Origin: Rhodospirillaceae bacterium CCH5-H10 | Lineage (GTDB): Bacteria > Pseudomonadota > Alphaproteobacteria > Reyranellales > Reyranellaceae | Direction of reading: 5' to 3' | NCBI GenBank assembly: GCA_001557035.1 | Contig: LSKJ01000191.1 | Location: 1-19,013 of the forward strand | DNA length: 19,013 nucleotides | Shown: positions 11,041 through 18,046 of the stretch, piece after piece | Numbering within the stretch: position 1 is the first letter of the stretch | Layout: every line of letters begins with the position of its first letter | Notes under the pieces: generated by a model | What the model was told of the DNA's origin: nothing | The model's input: only the letters and a program-made list of their open reading frames with translations | Database searches by the model: none | Translations under genes and position numbers: made by a program

Positions 11041-11268
11041 TCAGGGAGAGGTTGATTGCGTCTGCGCTTGCCCGATTTTTTGCAGCGCATCGCCAAACTC
11101 TGTCAGTAAGTCCGGCCCACAATTTCCGCGCATAACGACGGTTCCATCGCTCATCAAGACCATCGTGACGCGCGGAAGCTTCGCTCCAGCATGATCGAGT
11201 GCACGATGCAGGGTTGCATCGGCCGACGCCAGGGCTTTTTCGATCGCCGTAAGTGAACACTTGGGCAT
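11041..11268 (-). CDS. Small hypothetical protein (75 residues)
   Basis: Not recognised. The 75-residue chain (MPKCSLTAIEKALASADATL, later TMVLMSDGTVVMRGNCGPDL, ending QAQTQSTSP) has natural-looking composition. A helix is followed by a strand-turn-strand around MSDGT, and another helix follows at LLTEFGDALQKIG. No signal peptide or membrane segment is present, so it is probably cytoplasmic. Two Cys residues (CSL near the start and NCG) are visible but form no known motif. The start is the first ATG of the frame; only a weak AGTAGG lies upstream. The overlapping plus-strand and other minus-strand frames are poorer. It stands alone on its strand between the XRE pseudogene and CHxC copy C. Confidence 0.55.
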   Translation of the reverse strand: MPKCSLTAIEKALASADATLHRALDHAGAKLPRVTMVLMSDGTVVMRGNCGPDLLTEFGDALQKIGQAQTQSTSP

Positions 11269-11618
11269 GAGAAGTAGCCTACTAAGATTTGCAGTAGGGC
11301 CTCAAGTATTCCTGACGGTCTCTTCGTCGTTTAGACCGCCAACAAGTGTGTTTTTCGCTCCACACTATAATCGGGGAAAGGTCATACAACTGACGGGAGG
11401 CCAACGCGCATCGCGGCAGCTTGAATCGCCGATTCGATAGAGGCAAAAGCCAAAGCAACGTGCAGCCGATGGGGCGGTGACAAGAGGCCATCCGCCTGCA
11501 TGAATTGACATGCCAAACTGATCGTTCGAAAAATTCAACCATGGATTGATCTGTGTCATTGCGTTGCCGAGCCGATTGGCGCCCTCTGAACAAGGGGGCG
11601 GCGTATGACAACCTTCTT
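11269..11618. other. Intergenic stretch with a possible very small minus-strand gene
   Basis: No well-supported gene. On the minus strand 11501-11382 encodes 39 residues (MQADGLLSPPHRLHVALAFA, ending MRVGLPSVV) with protein-like composition. In another frame 11559-11501 reads MTQINPWLNFSNDQFGMSIH. These could be halves of one frameshifted small gene or chance. CGTTCGAAAA is at 11523-11532. Confidence 0.3.
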
Positions 11619-11628
11619 CGTTCGAACG
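11619..11628. promoter_or_regulatory. CGTTCGAACG palindrome upstream of CHxC copy C
   Basis: A perfect 10-base palindrome, about 90 bases before ATG 11718. It shares both arms with the 15-base palindrome before the intact XRE gene (8198-8212), which suggests but does not prove a common regulator. Confidence 0.3.
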
Positions 11629-11717
11629 GGAGTGTGAACCGCCCGACAGTACCCGCGCAGGTGGTGAGAGACGTTAGGTAGTTGACGGTGGATGTCGTCC
11701 GGCGTCATCCTTCCGGA

Positions 11718-12056
11718 ATGAGGCTGTCGGACCACCGCTTCTGGAGATTGCACTTTCGGAGAGTGATGGGAGTGCTCTGCTTGCTGACCCTGACGTTCAT
11801 CGCGGCATTCCATGTGCCCGGGGCGAAAGTGATTGACCGGACGGCCGGCTACGCGGAAGTTATCGATGCCGATGCTTCAAATGATACATCGTCGATCAAA
11901 ATCCAGGTGAGTTACGACCATTGCCATGTATGTGGTGTAGCCGCGCCGGCCGCTGCACTGGCAGGTCGCTTGGTTCGGCTGATGTTGCCGCCGAGGAGCC
12001 ACGGTCAGCTTGCCGCCATCAATCCGAAGACGGCACGGCCTCCGCCTAGAAGCTGA
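11718..12056 (+). CDS. Small membrane-anchored CHxC protein, copy C
   Basis: From ATG 11718 this protein has 112 residues, equal to copy B; TTG 11682 or GTG 11688 in frame would add about ten. The lead MRLSDHRFWRLHFRR is basic. The hydrophobic segment (about 16-33) contains Cys21 and His32, again C-x10-H, and PGA-K may be a signal peptidase site. CHVC is at 69-72, and the chain ends TARPPPRS. It differs from A and B in most other positions, so the shared Cys/His positions look selected. No efflux gene is adjacent; the next gene is a transposase remnant. Co-option of the CHxC site for a transition metal or thiol exchange are both possible. Confidence 0.65.
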   Translation: MRLSDHRFWRLHFRRVMGVLCLLTLTFIAAFHVPGAKVIDRTAGYAEVIDADASNDTSSIKIQVSYDHCHVCGVAAPAAALAGRLVRLMLPPRSHGQLAAINPKTARPPPRS

Positions 12057-12366
12057 TCTGAGTATGCGCGGGCTTCGGCGCGCGGCACTCATCCCGCGGC
12101 GTGTCCGATCGGCTTGCGTTGCCGTCCCGAGGGCGGCCGCGACTACCATCGGTTCCGATTGATCGTTCGTACAGACGTCTCTGCCAAGTGTGACTTCGTC
12201 CCTGACCGACGCTTCGCATGAAGCTGGGCGATCACCAAGGACGCCAGGGCACTGGAAGTAGGTGAAGATCATTGCCGGCGCTGCCCGAGTGCAGCTCGGG
12301 CGATCACCGTATCAGCGAACAGCAATCCCCCAATCGATGCGGAGAAAGATGCAGTCGATACAACAA
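12057..12366. other. Intergenic region with hairpin, before the transposase remnant
   Basis: No gene seen. GCCCGAG-TGCAG-CTCGGGC (12283-12301) is a perfect 7-bp hairpin without a T run. GGGCGATCACC occurs twice (near 12227 and 12298), the second copy overlapping the hairpin. Either could belong to the end of the insertion sequence, but no matching terminal repeat was found. Confidence 0.35.
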
Positions 12367-12372
12367 AAGGAG
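12367..12372 (+). promoter_or_regulatory. Ribosome binding site for the GTG start of the transposase remnant
   Basis: AAGGAG lies six bases before GTG 12379 and is the only good site in the region. It favours that start over the ATG at 12262, 39 codons upstream in the same frame. Confidence 0.6.
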
Positions 12373-12378
12373 AATTCA

Positions 12379-13059
12379 GTGGAAAATAGTCAATCAACGA
12401 ATGAGGCGCGAAGCAACGCCACCAGCGCAGTCGTTCCGTTGACTGCCATTCCGGAGCATGGCGGTGCAAGCGCAAAAGCGCCATCGGATGAACATTTGGC
12501 ATCAAACGATGCGCTCGATGCCGACCATCCTGCCAATGCGGTCTGGTCCTATGTCGGGCAGACGGATCTCGCGGAGATTCGAGATGCGATCGGAGAGATG
12601 ACTCATGCCGCGCTTCTCTCGTCGACGGATTTGCGGGTTCTGATGTCGCTGTGGCTGTACGCGTGCATAGAGGGTGTCGGAAGTGCGCGACAGGTCGTGC
12701 AATTGTCGGAGACGCATCCCGGCTTCAGATGGTTGCGGTGCGGCCAGAACCTCGATCATCAGACGCTGTCGGATTTTCGATGGGAAGGTGCCGCCATCGT
12801 GGATCGGAAAATTCGACAGGGGCTCGTCTCTTTATGGTCGCAGGGACGGATCAGCATCGCCTCGTTGAGGGACGGCTGCGTTCGCGTGCGAGCATCCAAC
12901 ACATTAAAGTTCCGTCGACTGGCAAGCGTCGCCTATCTTTTGGCCGAGGCGGAGGAGCGCATTTCTAGGCTTCGGCAGGAGATCGACACTGAGGCCGTTC
13001 CGTTGCCTCGCCGCTCGAGGGCGGATCGTGAAGCGGGACTGGCCGGACCGGCTTGGTGA
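12379..13059 (+). pseudogene. IS1182-like transposase, N-terminal part only
   Basis: The 226-residue product matches the first half of IS1182/IS5-type transposases. After a low-complexity lead comes an InsH-type N-terminal domain (DUF772), from about residue 50 to 140: LMSLWLYACIEGVGSARQVV, then HPGFRWLRCG and LDHQTLSDFR. Next is RDGCVRVRASNTLKFRR, which corresponds to the DGTKV/RA region near the first acidic residue, and then a coiled coil (LLAEAEERISRLRQEID). Full-length relatives have about 450-500 residues. Here the chain ends at ADREAGLAGPAW, before the remaining catalytic part. Downstream frames to the porin terminator hold no continuation, so transposition activity is not expected. 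Terminal inverted repeats were not identified. Start GTG 12379 is set by AAGGAG. Confidence 0.75.
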
Positions 13060-13124
13060 TCCGATGCAGTGCTGCAGTTCCGACGAAGGGCAAGCCGAAG
13101 CGGAGTGCCTCGGAAGCCGTCGCC

Positions 13125-13157
13125 AAAAACGAAGAGAGCGGCCCCGAAGGACCGCTC
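13125..13157 (-). terminator. Intrinsic terminator of the porin gene
   Basis: On the minus strand GAGCGGTCC-TTCG-GGGCCGCTC (13157-13136) forms a 9-bp stem with one G-T pair closed by a UUCG tetraloop. It is followed by TCTTCGTTTTT. It lies 29 bases after the porin stop. Classical rho-independent form. Confidence 0.9.
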
Positions 13158-13185
13158 CCCCCGTCGCGCAAGGTCGACTTTCCGC

Positions 13186-14562
13186 CTAGAAGCGCAGATC
13201 CATGCCGATCAGCAGAGCCCAGGAGTTGGCGCTCACTGCATTGCTGGGGCCAGCGGCGTTGTAGTAGAGGCCGCCACCGGTAACCTTCACGCCCGGCCCG
13301 AGCGCGTAGTTGATGCCGAGCTCGAACTTCTGGACCGACTCCTGACCGAAGCGGAGCGATCCTGGGGTGTTGGGGCCAGCAAACGCGGTATTGTTCACGC
13401 CCATCACGCCGCTTGGGGCCGTGCCGCCAACAGCGCTCGTGCCAGTCGCCACGCTTTGAACGACAGCGGAGCCGTTTCCGTTGGTGTTGTACGAACCCGT
13501 CCAGTTGAACGACATCTGCCAGGCACCGGTCTCGTACATCAGACCCGCCGTGTAGAAGCGGGTATCGTTGTCTACGCCGGTATAGTAGTTGGCACCGAGG
13601 CCGTTGTTGTCCCAGCCGACGGCGCCGCCGAGGGTGAATCCCTTGAAGCCGAACTGGGCACCGACGACCCATTGCTTCCAGGAAGCAAGGTTAGAGCCAG
13701 TAACTTGGTTCGCGGCCAGCTGGAAGGGAGCGTTGCCAGGCACGAACTGGGCATACATGTACGCGCCGTATAGGGCGACGCTTACATCGCCGAACTTGTT
13801 CAGATAGTTGGCGCCGACGTCGAAGACGTTCTGGTAGGAGTAGTCGGCGGTGAAGCAGTTCGGCGCGGAGGTGGCGTTGGCATAGCCGCAGATGCCTCCG
13901 GTGTTCGTCGTCGGTCCGACGTTGTTCGCGTTGATTGCGAACTGGCCCGTCACGAAGTTGACCTTCGGGCGGAATCCAAGGCCGATTTGCAGACCCTGAA
14001 AGCGCGGTGTGAAGTAGTTGAGGCCCTGTGCGTCCTGGACTTGGCCAGCGTTCGTCGTGGTCGTGGCATGAAACCACGCCTTGTTGTTCAGGGTGACGGA
14101 CTGATTCATCCAGGCAAAGTTGGTGTTGTGCTGGATGGCGCCGAAGCCGATCAGCGCGGATGGCGTACCGTAGTACATGCGGTATGTGGCAGGGTCGCGC
14201 GAGCCGAATTCGACGCGGCCCCAGTCGCCGAAAGCGAATAGGAAGGCTTCGTCGATGTACTGCGGGCCACCGACATCCTGTCGCGGATTCCAGGCTTCGA
14301 GTTCGACGTGCACGCCGACGGACGTGCCGTTATCCAGTTTCGTCTGGCCGATGAAATGGATTTCACCTTCCTGCTGGAAATTCATTCCCTTGTACTGCGT
14401 GTACGACCCGTCCGTGGCATAGGTCGAGTCGATGTTACCGGCGAGCGCGTAGAAGGTGTAGTAGCCGCCGACACCGATCTTGATCGGATCAGCGGCCATG
14501 GCCGGACCGGCCACAAGCCCAGCGACGACCAACGCGGTCGAGCCCAATAGAAGCTTTTTCAT
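13186..14562 (-). CDS. Outer-membrane porin (16-strand type family)
   Basis: This beta-barrel porin for passive entry of small solutes has 458 residues. The signal peptide MKKLLLGSTALVVAGLVAGP-AMA is followed by ADPIKIGVGGYYTFYALAGN, a first strand typical of alphaproteobacterial porins. The chain is rich in alternating aromatic/Gly strands (GEIHFIGQTKLDNGTSVGVH, GDWGRVEFGSRDPATYRMYY, KFGDVSVALYGAYMYAQF) and ends WALLIGMDLRF, with the C-terminal Phe needed for barrel insertion. The frame is open further upstream, but GAGGGAG lies just before the paired ATG codons at 14565 and 14562. I take the second because spacing is better. It has its own terminator. Next to metal genes it may simply be general; a role in metal uptake is not shown. 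Confidence 0.9.
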   Translation of the reverse strand: MKKLLLGSTALVVAGLVAGPAMAADPIKIGVGGYYTFYALAGNIDSTYATDGSYTQYKGMNFQQEGEIHFIGQTKLDNGTSVGVHVELEAWNPRQDVGGPQYIDEAFLFAFGDWGRVEFGSRDPATYRMYYGTPSALIGFGAIQHNTNFAWMNQSVTLNNKAWFHATTTTNAGQVQDAQGLNYFTPRFQGLQIGLGFRPKVNFVTGQFAINANNVGPTTNTGGICGYANATSAPNCFTADYSYQNVFDVGANYLNKFGDVSVALYGAYMYAQFVPGNAPFQLAANQVTGSNLASWKQWVVGAQFGFKGFTLGGAVGWDNNGLGANYYTGVDNDTRFYTAGLMYETGAWQMSFNWTGSYNTNGNGSAVVQSVATGTSAVGGTAPSGVMGVNNTAFAGPNTPGSLRFGQESVQKFELGINYALGPGVKVTGGGLYYNAAGPSNAVSANSWALLIGMDLRF

Positions 14563-14578
14563 CATTCTCCCTCGATTA

Positions 14579-14743
14579 TCAACAGCTGTGGAAAGGTGCC
14601 GATTCCGTTGATGAATCTCGGTTGATGGTGAAGGAGATACCGTCAGACGTACCGTCGGAGAGAATCGCGACTGATGATGCGTGGCGCGGTTGCAGATCGA
14701 CTTTCGATTCAATGCATCGAGAAGCGATGATGTGCTCGAGCAT
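14579..14743 (-). CDS. Possible small protein upstream of the porin (54 residues)
   Basis: Not recognised. From ATG 14743 the frame gives MLEHIIASRCIESKVDLQPR, then SSVAILSDGTSDGISFTINR, ending SAPFHSC at the TGA at 14581-14579. Composition is less skewed than the chance frames nearby, and AGAG lies seven bases before the ATG. The stop is 13 bases before the first porin ATG, so it could be a leader cistron of the porin transcript. The same DNA must also hold porin control elements, and no family is known to me, so this is a weak call. Confidence 0.35.
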   Translation of the reverse strand: MLEHIIASRCIESKVDLQPRHASSVAILSDGTSDGISFTINRDSSTESAPFHSC

Positions 14744-15254
14744 ATGTTGGCTCTCTTCTCTGTAGCGACATCGAAGTTGGTGGTGCGATGAAATTGTGTG
14801 GCGTGCGCCGCGCGATACTAGATCGGCTATCGCCGTTACAACCCTAGCTGGCCCTCGCGAGTAACATCGCGCCGAAGTCTTTGTGAGAGCGACGGGATGA
14901 CGAATGTCCCACTCATGCTGAGGAGCGGGCCACGAGGCGCGTGCTGGAGTTGCGGCACAGGCGTCACCCGAAGTGTCCTGCCGGTGAAGGACACGGTGCG
15001 CGTGGCCTACACGAGGCCACATGGATCGTGACATTCGCGGCGTTGGTGGTTCGAATCAAATGCGACTGGAGTCGGGCTCGTGGCTGTCGCGAGGCATTGC
15101 CGGCCTGCAGGCTCGTGTTACCGGCCGCGCGGCGGTCGCGCAGCCTCCGACCGTCGCTGTCGGAGCGCATTGGTGCCTGCGCCACACTCCCGATGGTCGT
15201 CGCCGGCCGAACGATCTGCCCAACTGGCCGCAATCGGGCCAGGCGTCGCTGCGG
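14744..15254. other. Non-coding stretch between porin and integrase
   Basis: About 510 bases without a supportable gene; frames on both strands are Arg/Ser/Ala-rich and mutually overlapping. GGTTCGAATC at 15048-15057 resembles a tRNA T-loop, but no acceptor or anticodon stem surrounds it. CTGGCC-N7-GGCCAG (15224-15242) is a hairpin just past the integrase stop without a T run. Confidence 0.4.
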
Positions 15255-16586
15255 CTACTCCCCGAAGGAAGCGGCCTCGTGTTCCCCATGAGCGTAGTCG
15301 GCGGCGATCCGCGGCCCTGGAGAAGCCGTCGAGCCAGAGGCCTCGTGGTGCGGGGTCACGGGCTGCCGGGGCGGGTACAAGACCGGCGTCCGCTGTTGTC
15401 CCTCGACCCAGGAATCGATCATGTCCGCCCACTCTTGAAGCATGTGACGGCGCTGTTGCTCGTATTCGGCCTTGTTGTAGACGCCGCGCGAAGAGCGACC
15501 TTCCTCGTGGGCTAGGCACTTTTCGATCCAGTCGCGATTAAAGCCCAGCTCGTTCAGCAGGGTGGAACCGGTACGTCGAAGATCGTGCACGGTGAAGGCT
15601 GCGAGGGGGACGCCGTCCTGTTTGGCCCTGGCAGCGACGGCGGCCGTCACGCGGTTGAGGGTCGCGTGCGACATCTGCATGTCGATGTTGTGGGGCGAGG
15701 GCAGAAGAAATCGCGATTTGCCGGCTTTCGTCTTGAGAATCCGCATGTATTCCAGCGCCTGGCGGGACAGGTAGACGTTGTGGGCCCGATTGCGCTTCAT
15801 GCGCTCCTTGGGGATCGTCCAGACCGCGCTTTCGAAGTCGACCTCGTCCCAAGTCGCATTCTGCAGCTCGCTCTTGCGGACCATGGTGAGCACGATCAGC
15901 CGGAATCCGATTTGAATGGCCGGCTTGGTCACGAGGTCCAGGAGCTCGAACAGGAGGCGGATCTCCTGACGGGACAGGGCCCGGTCTTTTGGAACGAACG
16001 TCGCGATCGAGGCCTTGCCGACTTCATCCGCGGGATTGGTGACCTTTTCCCCATGGAGAATTGCGTAGCTGAAGATCTGTTTGACGACGTCGCGCACGTG
16101 AATGGCCGTCGCCGGGGCTCCGCGGTCCCTGACTTTCCCGCACAGCGCGCGCAGGTCATCGGCCGTGACCTCGGTGAGGAGACGATTTTTCCATAGGGGC
16201 AGGACGTCTCTTTCGTAGATGATGCGGCGTCCTTTGCGCGTGCTCTCGGCCATGGGCGCATTTCCGATCCAGCGCGCTCCGAAGTCGCCGAAGTTTTTGG
16301 CTTCCTTCAGGCGCCGCTTCTTTCGCTGCTTCTCCAAGGCGGGCGACTTCCCTTCGGACACTGAGCGGCGCGCTTCCAGACACTGCTCGCGCGCGCCCGA
16401 CAGGCTCGTGCCGTCGCGGCCGAAGCGCCCGATCGTGAGCGTTTCCCGACGTCCATTCAGCCGATAATCATAACGAAATATTATTACGCCTGATGGCTTA
16501 ACTACGGCGTACATGCTGTCACGATCTGAAATCTTGTAGTCGCGCTCCCGAGGTTTCAAACGCTTTAATGCAGTTACCGTGAGCAT
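15255..16586 (-). CDS. P4-type tyrosine recombinase (island integrase)
   Basis: This is a site-specific integrase that inserts and excises genomic islands, typically at tRNA genes. The 443-residue protein has an N-terminal Arm DNA-binding domain (DUF4102-like: LTVTALKRLKPRERDYKISD, FRYDYRLNGRRETLTIGRFG), then a core-binding domain (about 105-190). The catalytic domain has Arg237 (TMVRKSEL), His334 and Arg337 (VHDLRRT), His360 (LAHEEG) and the nucleophile Tyr370 (VYNKAEY), all present, so it should be active. The C-terminus after ADMIDSW is a Pro-rich tail. GGAGG at 16592-16596, five bases before ATG 16586, fixes the start; the longer frame to 16619 lacks a site. The gene reads away from the AT-richer region at 16587-17458, which may hold the attachment site. 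No tRNA was found in the window. Confidence 0.93.
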   Translation of the reverse strand: MLTVTALKRLKPRERDYKISDRDSMYAVVKPSGVIIFRYDYRLNGRRETLTIGRFGRDGTSLSGAREQCLEARRSVSEGKSPALEKQRKKRRLKEAKNFGDFGARWIGNAPMAESTRKGRRIIYERDVLPLWKNRLLTEVTADDLRALCGKVRDRGAPATAIHVRDVVKQIFSYAILHGEKVTNPADEVGKASIATFVPKDRALSRQEIRLLFELLDLVTKPAIQIGFRLIVLTMVRKSELQNATWDEVDFESAVWTIPKERMKRNRAHNVYLSRQALEYMRILKTKAGKSRFLLPSPHNIDMQMSHATLNRVTAAVAARAKQDGVPLAAFTVHDLRRTGSTLLNELGFNRDWIEKCLAHEEGRSSRGVYNKAEYEQQRRHMLQEWADMIDSWVEGQQRTPVLYPPRQPVTPHHEASGSTASPGPRIAADYAHGEHEAASFGE

Positions 16587-16591
16587 ATATG

Positions 16592-16596
16592 CCTCC
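16592..16596 (-). promoter_or_regulatory. Ribosome binding site fixing the integrase start
   Basis: GGAGG on the minus strand, five bases before ATG 16586. It lies within the longer open frame to 16619 and so argues against that start. Confidence 0.75.
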
Positions 16597-16904
16597 GCTT
16601 CATACCAATTATGCGGCACTCAAACAGGAGGGGGCGTTAACAATGGCGCGAAATTAAGCAATAAAGGTTGCTTTTAGCAACTCATATCGAGCCTAGACCA
16701 AAACTATCCACCGGCTCTGGATAAGGCAACCGAAAAAATACCGACGGCAATACCGTCAGCCTGCAGCCGACTCCGGATAGCAGTCGGATTGAATATCGTT
16801 ATTTTTCAATGCGTTATGGGAGAGCCTCTAGAGCGAAAGTGGAGTGAATCATCCTCCCTCTCTTATCGATTAAAGGCGGCTCCATAAAAAACCGAATAGC
16901 GGTT

Positions 16905-16972
16905 AGGGGTCAAGAAACGTCGATGTTTTGCCAGCGTTTGCCCCTCGGCTGTGGCGCAATTGCCACATTTTT
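16905..16972 (+). ncRNA. Structured RNA candidate ending in an intrinsic terminator
   Basis: On the plus strand GGGG (16906-16909) and AAACG (16915-16919) can pair with CGTTT (16935-16939) and CCCC (16941-16944). Then TGTGGC-GCAATT-GCCACA with TTTTT (16950-16972) gives a terminator. No gene lies upstream on this strand to need it. TTGAAT near 16789 and a GTTATG 18 bases further could be a weak promoter. No known RNA family is recognised. Confidence 0.35.
16950..16972 (+). terminator. Orphan intrinsic terminator
   Basis: TGTGGC (16950-16955) and GCCACA (16962-16967) pair perfectly around GCAATT and are followed at once by TTTTT. A good rho-independent form with no coding gene before it on the plus strand. 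Confidence 0.6.
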
Positions 16973-17458
16973 AGGCGGTACAACAGGGTCTTGACCCTAG
17001 TTTTGACAGATTTAGCTTCCCCGGATCGCTTGTGAGTTGCATGATAAGATTTATGGTTGTGGTCGAAAAGCGAAATCATGAGCCCTGTACCACCCGTAAT
17101 TAAATTACCAAAATGCGAATCGAACCGGCGTGATTCTACTGAAATAAAATTACACGAAAAGCTGATTATGGGTCAATCTAGGCTTCGTAGTCCTCGGTTT
17201 GGACCGGTCATTGATTTCGCCAGTTGCGAATGCGGTATCGCCCATTCAATCGGCGTCGGGCCAAGCGGGGTAAGGGGCCTTCCCCTGCCGACGAGGCCGG
17301 ACGTTCGGTCCGAATCGATAACGCGAGTGCGGAGGCTCGGCCCAAGTGGCCCAGTCCGGAGTGCCTCTCGGCTCGTTCTGAGCTTCTGGGCCACCGGCAG
17401 CGGTCGTTGATTGAGAGGTCGTTAGCCTCATTGCGCCGCAGAGCCCGGCTAGGCGAAC

Positions 17459-17962
17459 CTATTGCTCGGGCAGTTTCTTCGCGTCGGCTGCATTATGCCG
17501 TGCCGACGGTTTTGCATCTTTCGCCGCGACATTCAGCATTTCGACCCGCGGAGTTCGCGACCTGAGCGTTGCGAAAGTCACGATGCTCAAGATCGCCGCG
17601 ATATCGTACAGACCATAGCCGACGGCACCGCCGAGCGCGCCGGTGGCCCACAGGCTGGCCGCGGTCGCGGTCCCGAACGCGTGATTTCCCCCCTTGAGGA
17701 TAGCGCCGCCGCCTATGAAGCCCACCCCGGTGATCAACCCCTCGAGAATCCGGGCCTGCCCGCTAGAGGTCTCGCCCAGCACCTGAATTGCGACCAGCAC
17801 GAACCCGCAGCTCGCGATCGCAACGAGGGGGAATGTGCGCAGGCCGGCGCTTCGTTCATGTCGCTCGCGGTCCCAGCCGATCGGCAGCGCGAGGGCATAG
17901 GCAATTGCAAGATCCGCTAGGTGCGAGACCATCTCCAGCCAGTTCAGAGATTCAAATCGCAC
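17459..17962 (-). CDS. MgtC/SapB family membrane protein
   Basis: This is an integral inner-membrane protein of the MgtC family, linked in other bacteria to growth at low magnesium and to control of F-type ATPase. The product has 167 residues from GTG 17962. The family signatures are present: RERHERSAGLRTFPLVAIAS, then GLITGVGFIGGGAILKGG and GTATAASLWATGALGGAVGY, across about five hydrophobic segments. The C-terminus, after RSRTPRVEML, is a short soluble tail. ATG 17974 is in frame four codons earlier, but GGAGG (17968-17972) lies five bases before GTG 17962, while nothing precedes the ATG. It follows the CDF exporter by about 85 bases on the same strand, so the two may share a transcript. 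Confidence 0.88.
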   Translation of the reverse strand: MRFESLNWLEMVSHLADLAIAYALALPIGWDRERHERSAGLRTFPLVAIASCGFVLVAIQVLGETSSGQARILEGLITGVGFIGGGAILKGGNHAFGTATAASLWATGALGGAVGYGLYDIAAILSIVTFATLRSRTPRVEMLNVAAKDAKPSARHNAADAKKLPEQ

Positions 17963-17967
17963 CGCAA

Positions 17968-17972
17968 CCTCC
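17968..17972 (-). promoter_or_regulatory. Ribosome binding site favouring a GTG start for the MgtC-like gene
   Basis: GGAGG on the minus strand, overlapping the alternative ATG 17974 and five bases before GTG 17962. Confidence 0.55.
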
Positions 17973-18046
17973 ATGAATCTGTGGGCCCGAAGACAAGAAA
18001 CGACGCCCGTGTCCGGATCGATCGTGCGACCCGAACTCGAGCTTCT

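Larger units (their letters stand above)
16597..17458. other. AT-richer non-coding region with several hairpins
   Basis: About 860 bases between integrase and MgtC-like gene. The first 560 are clearly richer in A/T than the rest of the window. Small stems include GTTGC-TTTTA-GCAAC (16667-16681), GACGG-CAATA-CCGTC (16743-16757) and CCGACT-N9-AGTCGG (16767-16787). Such clustered short dyads upstream of an integrase suit arm sites or an attachment region (inference). The plus-strand frame 17057-17410 starts MWSKSEIMSPVPPVIKLPKC but turns low-complexity and is not supported. No tRNA or direct repeat was identified. Confidence 0.5.

Noticed and set aside
13069..13773. Plus-strand frame of 234 codons opposite the porin
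   Set aside because: Antisense to the porin and its terminator; no family features.
15048..15057. GGTTCGAATC, similar to a tRNA T-loop next to the integrase
   Set aside because: No matching T stem, anticodon arm or acceptor stem could be placed around it, so no tRNA or tRNA fragment is claimed.
17057..17410. Plus-strand frame of 117 codons in the AT-richer region
   Set aside because: It begins in A/T-rich sequence and continues into GC-rich low-complexity code. There is no ribosome site and no similarity to excisionases or AlpA-type proteins expected near an integrase.
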